A DNA stretch of 35,542 nucleotides from Chara braunii (GCA_003427395.1 BFEA01000728.1:167194-202735), one strand, 5' to 3'. Shown: positions 9,512 through 19,582, counted from the stretch's first letter. Numbers and translations are program-made. Notes: generated by a model from the letters alone, not told the origin.

Positions 9512-9934
9512 TTTTTTTTTTTTTTTTTTAACACCTGGGGTGGTGCTAGGGGTGCTGGTAAGAGCAGACACCGCTAGCACTCCCAGGGAGGCTCCATATA
9601 TTGGTGGGGAGCGGCACATGCTGGAAATCGGGTCCGGCGTCCCTGAACATTATAATGGTTTTCAAAACAGTGTACTCCTGCCAGCATTGATTGCTCGGGA
9701 CACCGGGGATTAACTGTACAGGTAAGCATGCACCTGCTGGAAATCAGGTCCAGCATCCCTGAACATTTTAATCGCTTTCAGAACAGTATACTGCTGCCAG
9801 CAGTGATTGCCCGAGACACTTGTAATGGACAGGTTGTGGGCCGCCTCTTCAGTCTGCATTAGACCGCCAGATCACTCGTCTCTCCTTTAGCAGCTACTTC
9901 CTGTTCCTCAGGCTGGATTTCCGGTGTTGCCCAA
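9512..9934 (-). repeat. LINE 3' UTR with two tandem repeat units
   Basis: Between the T18 run (9512-9529) and the end of ORF2 lies the 3' UTR. Units at 9619-9704 and 9735-9819 are related copies (TGCTGGAAATC...CCTGAACATT...GCCAGCA...GATTGC) spaced about 116 bp apart. No coding frame is supported below about 9935. The T18 run may come from the artefactual read or from the true tail. Confidence 0.65.
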
Positions 9935-11499
9935 TCAGTCAGCACCGTACCATTGCATATCCACCATCGCCAGTTGGTGGGGCGCGAAGGGGTCGGGGAA
10001 GTTTGTGGCAGGTCGCAGCAGGATCTCCTGGCCCATAATAGTCCAGTCTCTGAAACGGATGCAGTAGTCTCTCCTGAATTCCTCCTGGTTGCCCTCCTGG
10101 GCGGGCTTGCCCTCCCATCTAACAAATGCGATCCAACCCCCATTCTCACTACCCAACCAGTCCCCAGAAAATTGGTGAATTGCTTGTGTAATGCCCTTTG
10201 CTGAATGATATAAGTCAAGTTGGATTTGCATTTTTTGCCAGTGTACCATGATTTCTTGCTGAATGTATATTGCCTTATCATGTCTGTTGCCTCTTCCCCA
10301 GTTATGCGGACCCCCTCCATTACATGTATACAGCGTTTCCCCCAGAGGATCCACATGACCGCTCTCCTTCCTAACTTGAACATGTTGTTTTCAAAGGTAT
10401 TGTCAGAGGGGGAGGACCATGCCTCGCATAATATGGCCCGCCAATCCCATGGCCAGTGAGATTGAGTGCCCAACTGGGTCCAAATCCTGTCCCACCATCG
10501 CCATGTGAGCACTGCCCCTGGGCACTACATGAATATGTGTTCTATGGTTTCAGGGATTCTGCGGGAGGGGAAGGTGGTGTGACACGACTTGCACCATGGT
10601 AGTGCCTGCCCGTTTTGCTCTAGGTATGTGTGATCTATCAGCCAGCCATTGGTGGGCAGGCAGCGGTGTTCAATCTGCCATTGAAGAGAGGCCATCTTCG
10701 CAGGTCTAGACCTTGTGGCAGTGAACCATTGGATCGGGCGGATTGCCTCAGTTCCTACCTTCAAGTGTGACCCCCATCGAGCCTTCACTGCATCTTTTAT
10801 ATTCACTTTTGGTCAGAGCAGACGGTAGGTGGCCTTCACTGATAAAGTGTGCAGTGTTAGGTTCGTCCCCGACTTGGGTTTTCGCGCAGGGGCCCACTGC
10901 CAATCGTCAGGGTCCAAGGGTAGCTCCGTCACGGGGGTGCTTGGCCGATATGCGATCCAAACATCTTTATCCCGCAGTACTCGTGTCCTGTGCAGGTCTG
11001 CAGTTCTCCACCTCCTGACCACATCCGGGCAGTACCAAGTGAGTTTATTCTCTTTGCCTAGGTGGAAGAGGTTTACCAGTGTTTCATCTGTTCTTGCCTC
11101 CACCACATTGCCTACACTTTTCGGATCCTCTAGGGCAGCTACCCAATCTCCTTCCATTAGTCGTGGCCCTTTGCGCAAAATGCGCACCCGGTCCAGGGGG
11201 ACTGCGGAGGTCAACAAGTCAACATTCTCCTCAATTTTGTGACAATATTTGAGTATGGTTTTCAGATGTGGCCCCGATTTCCAGTCACCCGTCTCCACAT
11301 CCCATATGTCCTTGATTCGGACTACACCTCTTTTGACCCAGCTATTCCAAGGGGGATCTGAGCTGCGATACACCCTGCTGTTTCGGTCTGTTATCCTCCT
11401 GTTACCAAAAAGAGGCTGGCGCATCACCTCCTCCCACCTGGTCGGTGGGGGCTGGTCCGGCAACGGGAGTTGGTGCCAGGCCTTGATGACTCGGGTCTA
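9859..11499 (-). pseudogene. C-terminal part of LINE ORF2 with zinc motif (broken)
   Basis: This continues the ORF2 frame after RT, with stops at 11497-11499 (TAG), 10813-10815 (TGA) and 10525-10527 (TAG). Near the end the pattern LPWCKSC, then ETIEHIFM, a stop and CPG gives C-X2-C, H and C in the order of the zinc-binding domain found after RT in plant LINEs (zf-RVT type). Just after it, RRAVMWILWGKR is also usual for plant LINEs. Two frames then compete: the same frame to 9859, and a frame offset by one from 10354 to 9935. The second has the more ordinary protein composition (GWIAFVRWEGKP), so a frameshift near 10200-10290 is likely and the natural end would be 9935. Confidence 0.7.
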
Positions 11500-13598
11500 G
11501 AAGTCATCCCTGACCAGGTCCAAACAGGCTGCGTCGCGGGGTGAATGACGCTTTGTACATGGGTGCCGAGGCACAGTCCAATAGCGGTCTTCTAGCCAGG
11601 TCAGTGGACTGAGCTCTTGCCGTGCCTGCGGGGCAAGTCTGGCTATCTGTTCCAGCGCCAGGGCATACCATGGGAGGTGTTCAGTGAACAGTAGTCTCTT
11701 GACCCATTGGACAGTTAATGCTGTGATCTGGGTGTCCGGGTCCAGGATCCCCAACCCCCCTTTGGCCTTGGGTTGGATTACCGATGACCAGGCTACCCTG
11801 CTAATGACGTTCGAGAGCTCTCCATTACCTCTCCACAGTAGGGCCACTAATTGTCTTTTAAGTGATCGGACAACCCTCTTGCTATGGGTCCAAATTGCAG
11901 ATTTGTACCACAAGGCTGCAAGGACTACACTGTTGATCGCTAGTGCTCTGCCGATCAGGGAGGTGTGTCGGTCGTTCCAGTTGGCTAATCTTTCTAGAGC
12001 AGGCTTAAGGATCCACTCGTCATTTGAGGCTGGTTTACCCAACGCCATCAGCCTGATTCCAAGCACTCTGACCGGGGCCGTGTCCGGGAGCCATTTGACC
12101 CGTGGAAGTTCCGGTGGGCGCACCCCTTGATGGTGAATCCACCATCCCAAGGTCTTGTTTCCCCAGTTGACAGTCATGTCGGAGATCGCTGTAAACCGGT
12201 CAAATAATCTCCTGATCTCTTCCATGTTTGCTGCGGTGGCGTCTATCATAAGGGTCAAGTCGTCCGCAAACAGCGAGCAAACGGGGATCGCATCTTCTGG
12301 GATAGCGGAAATCTGTAGTCTTCTCAGATTTTTATTGACGCGGAGGTTCGCTGCCAGCGCTTCCATCACAATAATGAAGAGGAAGGGTGCCAAAGGGTCC
12401 CCTTGGCGAACCGAACATTGCAGCGGGAAAGACGGCGCTATCCTACTGTTGACTTGGACACACGTAGTGGCGCTTTGATGTAGTATATCGGTCCATCACC
12501 AGAATACTGGTCCAATATTCATTTTTTCCATACATTTGTCTCAGAATAGCCAGTCTACGTGGTCATATGCTTTCTCAAAGTCAATGAAGACCACAACCGC
12601 GTTTTGCTTGTCTTATCTGGTCAATTTGATAAGTTCGTTAACTAGGAGAATATTATCGTGAATCCTGCGTCCTTTGACAAAACCAATCTGTGTTGGGTGA
12701 AAAATATCGTCCAGGATCGGGATTAGTCGGTTTGCCAAAGCTTTTGCCAACATTTTATAGACCACTGTTAGTAGCATTATCGGCCGGTAGTTCCTTATAT
12801 CCATTTTGTCCCCTTTTTTTTATGTAACAGGGTGAGAATTCCTTGCCCCACCAACTCCCCAATTTGTCCTGTGTCCCACACCTGGCGGTAGAAATCCATG
12901 AGGTCCGGGGCCATCTGAGTCCAGAAGGTCTCCCAGAACTCCTTGGGAAATCCATCGATTCTTGGGGTCTTCTCTTCGTCCATCTGCATCATCGCCGTCC
13001 AGATTTCCTCTTTGGACAGGGGGCGATCTAGATCGGCTTGCTGTTGGCCCGTCAGGTTCTTTTCCAGTGGTTCCAAGAAAGCTTCTATTTCCTTCTCCCT
13101 GACGTTCCTCTCCCGCTGGGCACATCTGGAAGTGAACAGATCCTTGAAGAAGGACTGGGCAATCTGCAGACAGTGGGGGGAGGAGGTAACAATGTCTTGG
13201 TGGCCGGTCTGTGGGTCATATAATGCTTCTATAGATGTTCTGTGCGAACGTGCTCGAGCCATACTGAAGATTTTTTTGTCCATTGTTCCTTCCGTTTGTA
13301 GTTTAGTCAGCCTCCCTCTTATCCGTGCTCCCTCCCAACGTTGTGTGGCGAGAGTCTGAAGTCGCTGTTGTAGCCTTTGAAACTCCGGGCAATCCTCTGT
13401 CTGTGTGTACGGTGCGTGTTGGACATTGTGTGGGTAATCTTGGTGCTCCAGTTGCTGCAGCTGTTGGTGGACTTCCATTTCCTGTTGATGTTTTTTGGCA
13501 GCTAAAAGTTTGGAGTATTCTTGACATTTTTTACCCAGATAAAACAATCCGTTGTTAAACCAGTCTATATGTTGCTGAATATGCTGCCGTTGCGTGTG
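11500..13598 (-). pseudogene. Linker and reverse transcriptase of LINE ORF2 (broken)
   Basis: Reading down from 13598, a Gln-rich linker is followed by RT motifs in order: EEKTPRIDGFPKEFW, NYRPIMLLTVVYKMLAKALA, GFVKGRRIHDNI, the first catalytic Asp in FIDFEKAYD, VRQGDPLAPFLF, and the catalytic FADD at 12259-12270. This enzyme copies LINE RNA at the nicked target. Stops lie at 12613-12615 (TAA), 12541-12543 (TGA) and 12496-12498 (TGA). A one-base shift occurs at about 12813-12825 in an A8/G4 homopolymer, between KKKG and MDIRNYRPI. The catalytic residues themselves survive, so the loss is by nonsense and indel, not by domain loss. Confidence 0.85.
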
Positions 13599-14546
13599 CT
13601 AGTATGACCAACAGTCCTTGATATAATTGTGGAAGGTACTCTGTTTTAAAATAAAGGCATTAAGTTTGTGGAAGCCAGGTCCGTGATCGGGTTTCTGTCG
13701 GAATGATAGGATAATTGTATACATTTTATGATCCAAGCCTGGGTAAGGCCTAGCAGGCAGGATCGTTGCTAAAAGCAGCGATCCCGCCATGTCTTCCGAA
13801 ATCAAGATTAAGTCTATCTGGGATCTCGACTGGCCCTCAATACTAGTCTTCCATAGGCAAGAATAGAACCTAGTATCCGGATTTAGCCTCCGGAAGGAGT
13901 CAAACAGTTCTAGTGACAGACATAGCTCGTGGATTATCCATTCGTCTTCCTCCACATACATCGGGGTCGGGGACGGCGTTCGCCATCTGTCCATCCAACG
14001 TTCTGGGGCTGCGTTACAGTCCCCTGCTATAATGACCGGAACCCCATCCGGGATTTGCGTCTTGATGTTCTCAAAAAAAGTTTTCCTTTCGCTAACGGTG
14101 TTGGGGGCATAGACGCACAAAATGCATACAATTTCGATTTCCAGCGTGACCAGTATGGACACCCATCGACCCCCCTCCTGGTCCGTCACCCAGTGCACCG
14201 GGTCCGCCCTGGACTCAGGGGGAATCCAGATGGCTACCCCTGCGCTGCCCGGTTTTGGGGCATGGGCTCTGAAGGCCTTATACGGCCAGATCGTTTTGTG
14301 GGTGCGGTTGTGTTCTGGAATATCCATTAGGTGTGTTTCCTGAACACACACTATATCTGGCCAGCGCCGACCTCCCACTCCCCTCATTAAGTCCCATATC
14401 GCATTTTGTTTTTCAGGTTTGCATGAGGCCAAGCCGTTCACATTTAGGGACCTCAGATCCAGATCTGCTGCTCTCCTGCACTGGTTCCAGATGCGGTCCT
14501 TTCCATACACTGCTCTGACCGGGTCCATTTTGCTTGGGTTGTTCAT
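13599..14546 (-). pseudogene. APE-type endonuclease domain of LINE ORF2
   Basis: The 315-codon frame shows the exonuclease/endonuclease/phosphatase signature: Asn in SLNVNGL, Glu in QETHL, VYAPN, GDCNAAP (usual GDFN), SRSQIDLILIS and the catalytic His in GLDHKM. It nicks the target strand to prime reverse transcription. An ATG opens it at 14546, but conserved-looking sequence in other frames upstream suggests that ORF2 once began nearer 15389. It ends at a TAG (13599-13601) after DCWSY; the same frame then runs straight on into the RT linker, so that stop is a single nonsense change in a continuous ORF2. Confidence 0.85.
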
Positions 14547-15389
14547 GTGGTCTTCGTATTATGTGACATGTAATTGCCACTTGACGGCGGGCCCATGGTA
14601 GCTGATCCCAGTCCCAATCCGCAGTTCCCCACAAGGGGCCCGACCTAAGGAGGGCACATAAACATTTTCTCACGTCCTGTTCCGTCCAGGTATTACTGTG
14701 CCCGATCTTGGTTGTTTGCAAGTTCAGAAGTTGGGCACGAGTGTGCCATCTTAGGCCTGCCTCCTTGGTGGGATCATAGCGTATGAAGACATCTCGCTGT
14801 GCTATTTTGTTGGGGCCTGCTATGATCAAGGTTGTTGCCTGTGCCCCTGGTGCTGAACTTTCTGTGATATGGTCTTCTAAGTGCATCTGCAGAATGTCGG
14901 ACGCCGCCTCAAATGTAATATTTCGTGGCTCCGCCCAGAAAGATGTCCAGCCCTGTAGTGTGACTCCCCCCTGCCTGCCATTCTCCACTGGAGATAGCCC
15001 CACCTCTCATTTTCCGTTTTTCTTACGAACAGGGATAAGCAATATAGCCTCCTGTGACAGGGGGTCGGAGTCGCAGCCCAACTCAATCAAATGTCTAAGT
15101 TTTCTTTTTCGTATCAGGTCCAATGGCTCGTTCTCATCTTGGTCCGGCGGGTCCGGACCCGGCGGCGGGGCTGGTTGCAGCAGAGCTGGGGGTCCTGAGA
15201 CGTCTGGGTCAGTTCTATGTTCGTCAAGTCTGTTCTGTTTTGTTCGACATCACTTAACAGTGGTGCATGAGACGGTTGAAAACGGGCGAAAACCAGTGTA
15301 GTCAGCCTGTGCCATGCTTCCGTCCACTTCACCCCCGGTTGCAGTCCGTTTTCCAACACATTTTTGAGTGAGACGCTCATGCCTAACAT
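14547..15389 (-). pseudogene. Probable N-terminal region of LINE ORF2, function unknown
   Basis: Coding-like sequence runs here in two frames. From the ATG at 15389 one frame stays open to 15114. A second frame reads DENEPLDLIRKRKLRHLIEL, has a TGA near 15009, then stays open from 15003 to about 14560 (RDVFIRYDPTKEAGLRWHTRAQLLN). The endonuclease frame takes over by 14546. I do not recognise a domain. It could be an N-terminal extension of ORF2, or a second small ORF between ORF1 and ORF2. It needs one shift near 15150 and another near 14570 to be continuous with the endonuclease. Confidence 0.4.
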
Positions 15390-15425
15390 GGGAAATAACT
15401 TAAGTACGTCTTATCCCAGAAGTCA

Positions 15426-17216
15426 TCAGTCAGGGGGCTGTGTTTGGCTTTTAAATTCCCCATTAGCTAGTCTGCAATGATGACCAGTTTCTGTTCTGTC
15501 GGTAGGTGTGGTGGTGGTACCCCTCCTCATCACCTTCCGGGTCGCAGTCTGGGACCAAAACCTCCGGAGATGTGCTGGCATTGGCCGGGAGCGGGTCCAC
15601 CTCATCGGTTCCGAATCAAAAGCGGCCTGGAAGGGGTCAATCTCTCCTGCTGTCGTCCTTGATCGATCCTGCTTTTCAACCCCTGGCTGGCCATCTGCCA
15701 CCTCCGCAATTCCAACCTCCATCAGATCTTCCGGCTGTCCCTGTACCTCCACTTGTCCCAGCCGATCATCCCCCAATGTTGATGTCCCCTGTTGTATCTG
15801 CTGTGGGGGGGGGTCCATGGGAGGTTTTTCAGTACCATATGGCCCTGCATCCTGAATATACAGCTCAGCCGCGGGGCCCGGGGTGACGCTAAAGTTATCG
15901 TTTCCTGCTCGCCCCGGGCCGGGTTTCGGCTGCTGTTTTTGGACCCACATTTTTTTCCTTGTTTTCCTGCCCACCGTTTTCCAACCTGAGATGTCTGGGT
16001 CACCCTGCTGGGGGCGTGCCTGTATCTCTTGGGTTTGCTTCTCCATCGGAGCCGAGGGGGTCCATGTGTTTGGGGAACGCGTCCCCCAATCCAGCTCCCC
16101 AGGTCTTTCCCATTTCCATCTGATTGGGGTTCCGTCCTTCTGGCAGTCTTCAATATAGACCCACCCTTCATGTCCCGGGTCCACTGCCCTCCAATGGGAC
16201 ACCTTGATCGGATATCTCAACAATCTTCCAGTTGTCCGGGTTCTTTTTTGCGGATGAAGTGAGCAGGAAAACTCAGTACTCAAATGGCCGTATGCCCTGC
16301 ATTTGTGGCACCACGGTCTTAGTTTGTGTGCTGTGTGGATCATATATTCTTTTCCTCCCACCTGATATGGAATTACATCATAAAGGGAGAAAGGGTGACC
16401 CTGGGGGAAGTCTAGTGCTAGCATTAAGTAGTCATCCCTCTTGGCCACATAGGAGGGGAGGGGGTCAATGAACGCCATAATATCATACAGCAGTCCAAAA
16501 TCGTATACGAATGCGGCCTGTATTTCCACAGGGATATGGCGGAATTCTACCCAGTAGAAGTCCTGCATGAGTTGCGCTCTCCTTTCTTCCGGTCCCAGTC
16601 TACGCTTTGGCGCCCACGGGTGAATCCGAACCCCTGACCGCTCACAGCGCAGACGCTTCCATCCATCCATTATCGTTTTATCTGATTCCTGCAGACTCAG
16701 GACTGTGAAGAGGGTATTGGACACTGGTTGGATGAGGAAATGGTCCCGGGCCAAGTTAGCACCGCTTTTCAGTATTTCCAGCCGATGGGCGATCCACTTC
16801 ACTTTCTCGTTGACCGATTTGTAAGCAGCGTCGTCATGAAACACCCAGTTACTAGCGTGTTTGACGTAAACCTCATCTCGGCAGGCTATGCCGCTTTTCG
16901 GATATGCTTTCACCATTGCCTGTTTACCCCCGTGCGTCACCACTTGAGTTTCTGAGGGAAGAATTTTTTTCATGAAAAACGCCCGTGCTTGTGATACCCC
17001 GTCCAGGGGGACCTCGAGATTTCCGGTCCGCGGGCTGCCCTGGCTCCGCTGGATAGTCAAGGCTTGACCCTGGTTTGGGTTTTTGAGTTTGTCTGCCCAG
17101 GTGGGTTGTGGCTGGCCGGTGCTCGAACCCTGCGCTGGGAGGGGGCCATCATGTCGGGTTTTCCCCCTCAGTTCCACCTCTTTCTCCTCCTCCGTCAGGA
17201 TCCCAATGTCCTCCAT
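15426..17216 (-). CDS. LINE ORF1 protein (gag-like, CCHC)
   Basis: This is the longest intact frame in the window, 596 codons. ORF1 proteins of plant L1 elements bind the element RNA. The N-terminal half (about residues 90-300) has the look of the DUF4283-type RNA-binding fold of plant LINE ORF1: VKWIAHRLEILKSGANLARD, an aromatic strand DFYWVEFRHIPVE, then LRPWCHKCRAYGHLSTEFSC near residues 305-320, a zinc knuckle of form CX2CX4HX6C, two residues longer than the usual last spacing. The C-terminal 250 residues are rich in Pro, Gln and Gly and look disordered. An in-frame stretch upstream (17408-17226), cut off by one TAG, suggests that the original start was at 17408; the ATG at 17216 is the best remaining start. 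Confidence 0.75.
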   Translation of the reverse strand: MEDIGILTEEEKEVELRGKTRHDGPLPAQGSSTGQPQPTWADKLKNPNQGQALTIQRSQGSPRTGNLEVPLDGVSQARAFFMKKILPSETQVVTHGGKQAMVKAYPKSGIACRDEVYVKHASNWVFHDDAAYKSVNEKVKWIAHRLEILKSGANLARDHFLIQPVSNTLFTVLSLQESDKTIMDGWKRLRCERSGVRIHPWAPKRRLGPEERRAQLMQDFYWVEFRHIPVEIQAAFVYDFGLLYDIMAFIDPLPSYVAKRDDYLMLALDFPQGHPFSLYDVIPYQVGGKEYMIHTAHKLRPWCHKCRAYGHLSTEFSCSLHPQKRTRTTGRLLRYPIKVSHWRAVDPGHEGWVYIEDCQKDGTPIRWKWERPGELDWGTRSPNTWTPSAPMEKQTQEIQARPQQGDPDISGWKTVGRKTRKKMWVQKQQPKPGPGRAGNDNFSVTPGPAAELYIQDAGPYGTEKPPMDPPPQQIQQGTSTLGDDRLGQVEVQGQPEDLMEVGIAEVADGQPGVEKQDRSRTTAGEIDPFQAAFDSEPMRWTRSRPMPAHLRRFWSQTATRKVMRRGTTTTPTDRTETGHHCRLANGEFKSQTQPPD

Positions 17217-17225
17217 CTGCTTCCC

Positions 17226-17408
17226 CTACCTGGTCAAAACTACCTCCATCTGAGGGGGGCCCTGTGGGGCGGAATTATTCGGGACGCTTTGCTGATGAGA
17301 CCATCGTTTATGCCGGAATTGCTCATCAGCCAGTTGTCTCATCCCCCCACTGTAGAATAACATCGAGTCCAACCGTTTATGTGCTCGCTGCAGTCTATTG
17401 GGCTTCAT
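17226..17408 (-). pseudogene. Detached N-terminus of LINE ORF1
   Basis: Sixty codons in the same frame as ORF1, starting with ATG at 17408 and ending in TAG at 17226-17228, ten bases before the ATG of the open ORF1. The composition (RLQRAHKRLDSMLF, then polar residues) is compatible with a coiled or basic N-terminus. The simplest reading is that a single nonsense change separates it from ORF1. Confidence 0.5.
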
Positions 17409-17607
17409 GATAATGGAATGGATACAGTGACAATCAATCTCTCTGTGCGAGTCCCAATGTCCACGAGCTTTTTGCTATGTTTTTTGTTTTTTACTTGTTA
17501 TGGGTTGACTTTCTGATTGGTTTCATATGGTTTTAATTGTTTTTTATTTCAGTTTTCCGTCGTTTTATCGTTCGCTGCTTCTTGATGTTCAAATCCGTCC
17601 ATCCCCC

Positions 17608-17906
17608 CCGTTTCCCTCCTCTTCCTCAATTCGGTGTTATCCTTGTTGGATTCTCTTTCCTTCGCCGTGGCGCAAACCTCCGTCCCCCCGTTTCCTTCCT
17701 CTTCCTTAATTTGGTGTTGTCCCTGTCGGCTTCTCTCCCCTTCCTCGTGGTGCAAACCTCTTCAACACACCGGCAGTCCCTACCTTCCGTTGATCTGCTT
17801 TGGATCCTTCAGTCGCCCCCCGCCGTCCCTCCACGTTTCCTTCCTCTTCCTTAAATTGGCGTTGTCCCTGCCAGATTCTCTCTCCTTCCACGTGGTGCTC
17901 ACATCT
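17608..17906. repeat. Three degenerate tandem units in the LINE 5' UTR
   Basis: Units at about 17608-17682, 17688-17761 and 17832-17906 share GTTTCCTTCCTCTTCCTTAA, a TTGTCCCTG core and CGTGGTGC near the end. Each is about 75 bases. The third is separated from the second by an unrelated 70-base piece. Confidence 0.75.
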
Positions 17907-18124
17907 TTAACCCTCCTGCAATCCCCTTTGATCCACGTCGGATCGTCGCCTCCTTCTCTCCTCGATTACTCCATTCTTCTTTTCGCCACCTTCCTCCCCT
18001 TGGGCCACTAATCACTCAGCGTTCCCTCCTACCCTCACCTCGTCTCGCTCATTTCTTCAGGAATCGGACCCTGCCCCCTCCGTCCCCGTCTTTACTCCCT
18101 CTACTCATCTAAGGGGCATGAGAG

Positions 18125-18420
18125 ATGGGACATCCAGTTACCTTATCTTGTAGCTCTTTCGTCCCGGGCGATGCTGCGTCCCCAATCCTGCTTTTCTCCT
18201 CTACCCCTTCGTTCCGTTTGATGAAACTCGTTTTTTTTATCGTCTCCGAACCTTTTCCACTGCGACGGATGATCACAGATTGTCCACCTCACCCTCGGGC
18301 CATTTCACGGTGTGTTGCCTCACGGTTGTCGTTGCCGATAGGACATTACCTTACCTTGTAGCTCTTCCGTCTCGAACGATGTTGAGTCTCCAGTCCTGCT
18401 TTTCTCCCCTCTCCCCCTCC
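18125..18420. repeat. Second repeated block in the LINE 5' UTR
   Basis: About 80 bases at 18125-18205 (GGGACATCCAGTTACCTTAT, TTGTAGCTCTTTCGTC, CCTGCTTTTCTCC) recur at 18339-18420 (AGGACATTACCTTACC, TTGTAGCTCTTCCGTC, CCTGCTTTTCTCC), a step of about 214 bp. Confidence 0.7.
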
Positions 18421-18779
18421 ATCGCCCTTTTCTTGCTCTCGCTCCGTTGTCTCTGTTTATCACCGCTCCAACTCTCCTTTGTTCTTGTTGCCAGGTTTAT
18501 CTCCACGCCAAGTCCGATCGCGAATCATCCTTGTCTGTGTGCATAGCCCGCTCCGTTCCGGAGTCCGCACACGATCGATCCGCCTTCTCCGGCCCAGCGA
18601 CCTCGCACCAAGCAGGTCGTCTCTGCGCCCCTCGGGTGCGGCCACCCTCAGCCATCAGCTATGGCGGCTGCACACCTTCTGTCAGCTCCGGCGCGATTTC
18701 GCCTGGTTGCGTCGACACCCTGCAGTTGCGCCCTGCGGCAGTTCAGCGCTACCGGCGCAGAATCTAATGCTTTGCCTCC

Positions 18780-18794
18780 ACCTACTCTCTGCCC
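18780..18794. repeat. LINE target-site duplication, copy at the 5' end
   Basis: ACCTACTCTCTGCCC, matching 9232-9246 with one mismatch. Beyond it, at 18795, the G2 leader resumes. Confidence 0.85.
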
Positions 18795-19501
18795 CTACCG
18801 AATTGAAAAACGAAATTTAGCCCTAGAAAGAACCTACAGACTGCAACCGTTCAGAATGAAATAAACAAAGCACGTTATAAAGATATAGCATGGCACACAA
18901 GATACTCCATTCGTTCACTCGTCAGGTGAGCAAGTAGTTCACACACCTCACACAAGCTCAAGACTATGGAGGATGGAAGAAGAACCCAAAATACCTCAGT
19001 AGGCAATCAATTCCATGCACACACATATGGGCACCCTGGCGGCACGACACTTACCTGAGTGGACGGGCTCTTGAGATGAAAAGAAACTCACCCCCTTCTC
19101 ACATAGTCCTCCTGACCCAATTAACATCCACTACACTAGTGTCCTATCATTTAGGAGGGTCAACATCTACCCCAAAGTACAATGCGGGATCCCCCGTTGA
19201 TGTTGAAGATCAAAGTAGCAACTTGTAGTCCGTAGGTGCAGATATGGCTGCCACCCTCAAGCTCGCCTTACTTGAGGGGAGCCCGAAAGTCACTCCTCGT
19301 CTTCCTTGAAGTCCAGATTCCAGTTGTAGGTGCCCTTCACTGTCGCCTCTCTCCAATTGCATCACGAAGTCCCACCTTGTGTCTCGCCACCACAAACATG
19401 CACTCAGCTACCTGGTCAGGTCTAATTTTGACCCTACACAGTCCTGCCAGGTGGGAGCAGCTTCCCTTCACCACGCTGCCCCACTTAACCCTAACTTCCA
19501 G

Positions 19502-19542
19502 CCCTAACCCTAAGTGGTTAGCCCTTACCACTTAGGTTAGGG
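19502..19542 (-). other. Hairpin 40 bases downstream of the G2 primer site
   Basis: CCCTAACCCTAAGTGGT (19502-19518) pairs with ACCACTTAGGTTAGGG (19527-19542) across an 8-base loop, with one bulge. G4 has the corresponding structure at 24331-24368, also 40 bases from its primer site. It could be a packaging or dimerisation element; that is inference. Confidence 0.55.
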
Positions 19543-19582
19543 TTATGGCGGCAAAGTCAACTGTCGCCAACAAGTAGAATCC

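Larger units (their letters stand above)
9247..18779 (-). mobile_element. Full-length L1-type LINE inserted in G2
   Basis: On the minus strand the order is: repeat-rich 5' UTR (18779-17409), ORF1 (17408-15426), a gap region with more coding frames (15389-14547), ORF2 with APE-type endonuclease, RT and a C-terminal zinc motif (14546-9935), 3' UTR with a tandem repeat, and a poly(A) tail seen as T29 at 9247-9275. It is flanked by a 15-bp target-site duplication. After removing the artefact at 9276-9511 the element is about 9.3 kb, long for a LINE. ORF1 is almost open; ORF2 carries at least seven stops and one or two frameshifts, so this copy cannot move by itself. Confidence 0.85.
17409..18779 (-). 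promoter_or_regulatory. LINE 5' UTR / internal promoter region
   Basis: This 1.37-kb non-coding stretch precedes ORF1 and reaches exactly to the target-site duplication. It is pyrimidine-rich on the plus strand (purine-rich in the sense of the LINE) and holds two sets of tandem repeats, described separately. LINEs carry internal promoters in this position. The first 240 bases of the element (18779-18540) are GC-rich and include GGCGAAATCGCGCC. No reading frame is convincing. Confidence 0.55.

Noticed and set aside
9130-9713. Small open frames across the poly(T) and adapter
   Set aside because: They translate homopolymer and library adapter and cross an N.
9859-10260. The original ORF2 frame as the true C-terminus of the LINE protein
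   Set aside because: Its last 100 residues have an unnatural composition, whereas the neighbouring frame (10354-9935) reads like protein; a frameshift is more likely. Not certain.
13599-13601. Programmed stop read-through in LINE ORF2
   Set aside because: ORF2 has many other stops and a homopolymer shift, so simple decay explains it.
19499-19545. Interstitial telomere repeat (CCCTAACCCTAA)
   Set aside because: Only two units, and the same words occur at the same place in the G4 leader, so they belong to the element.
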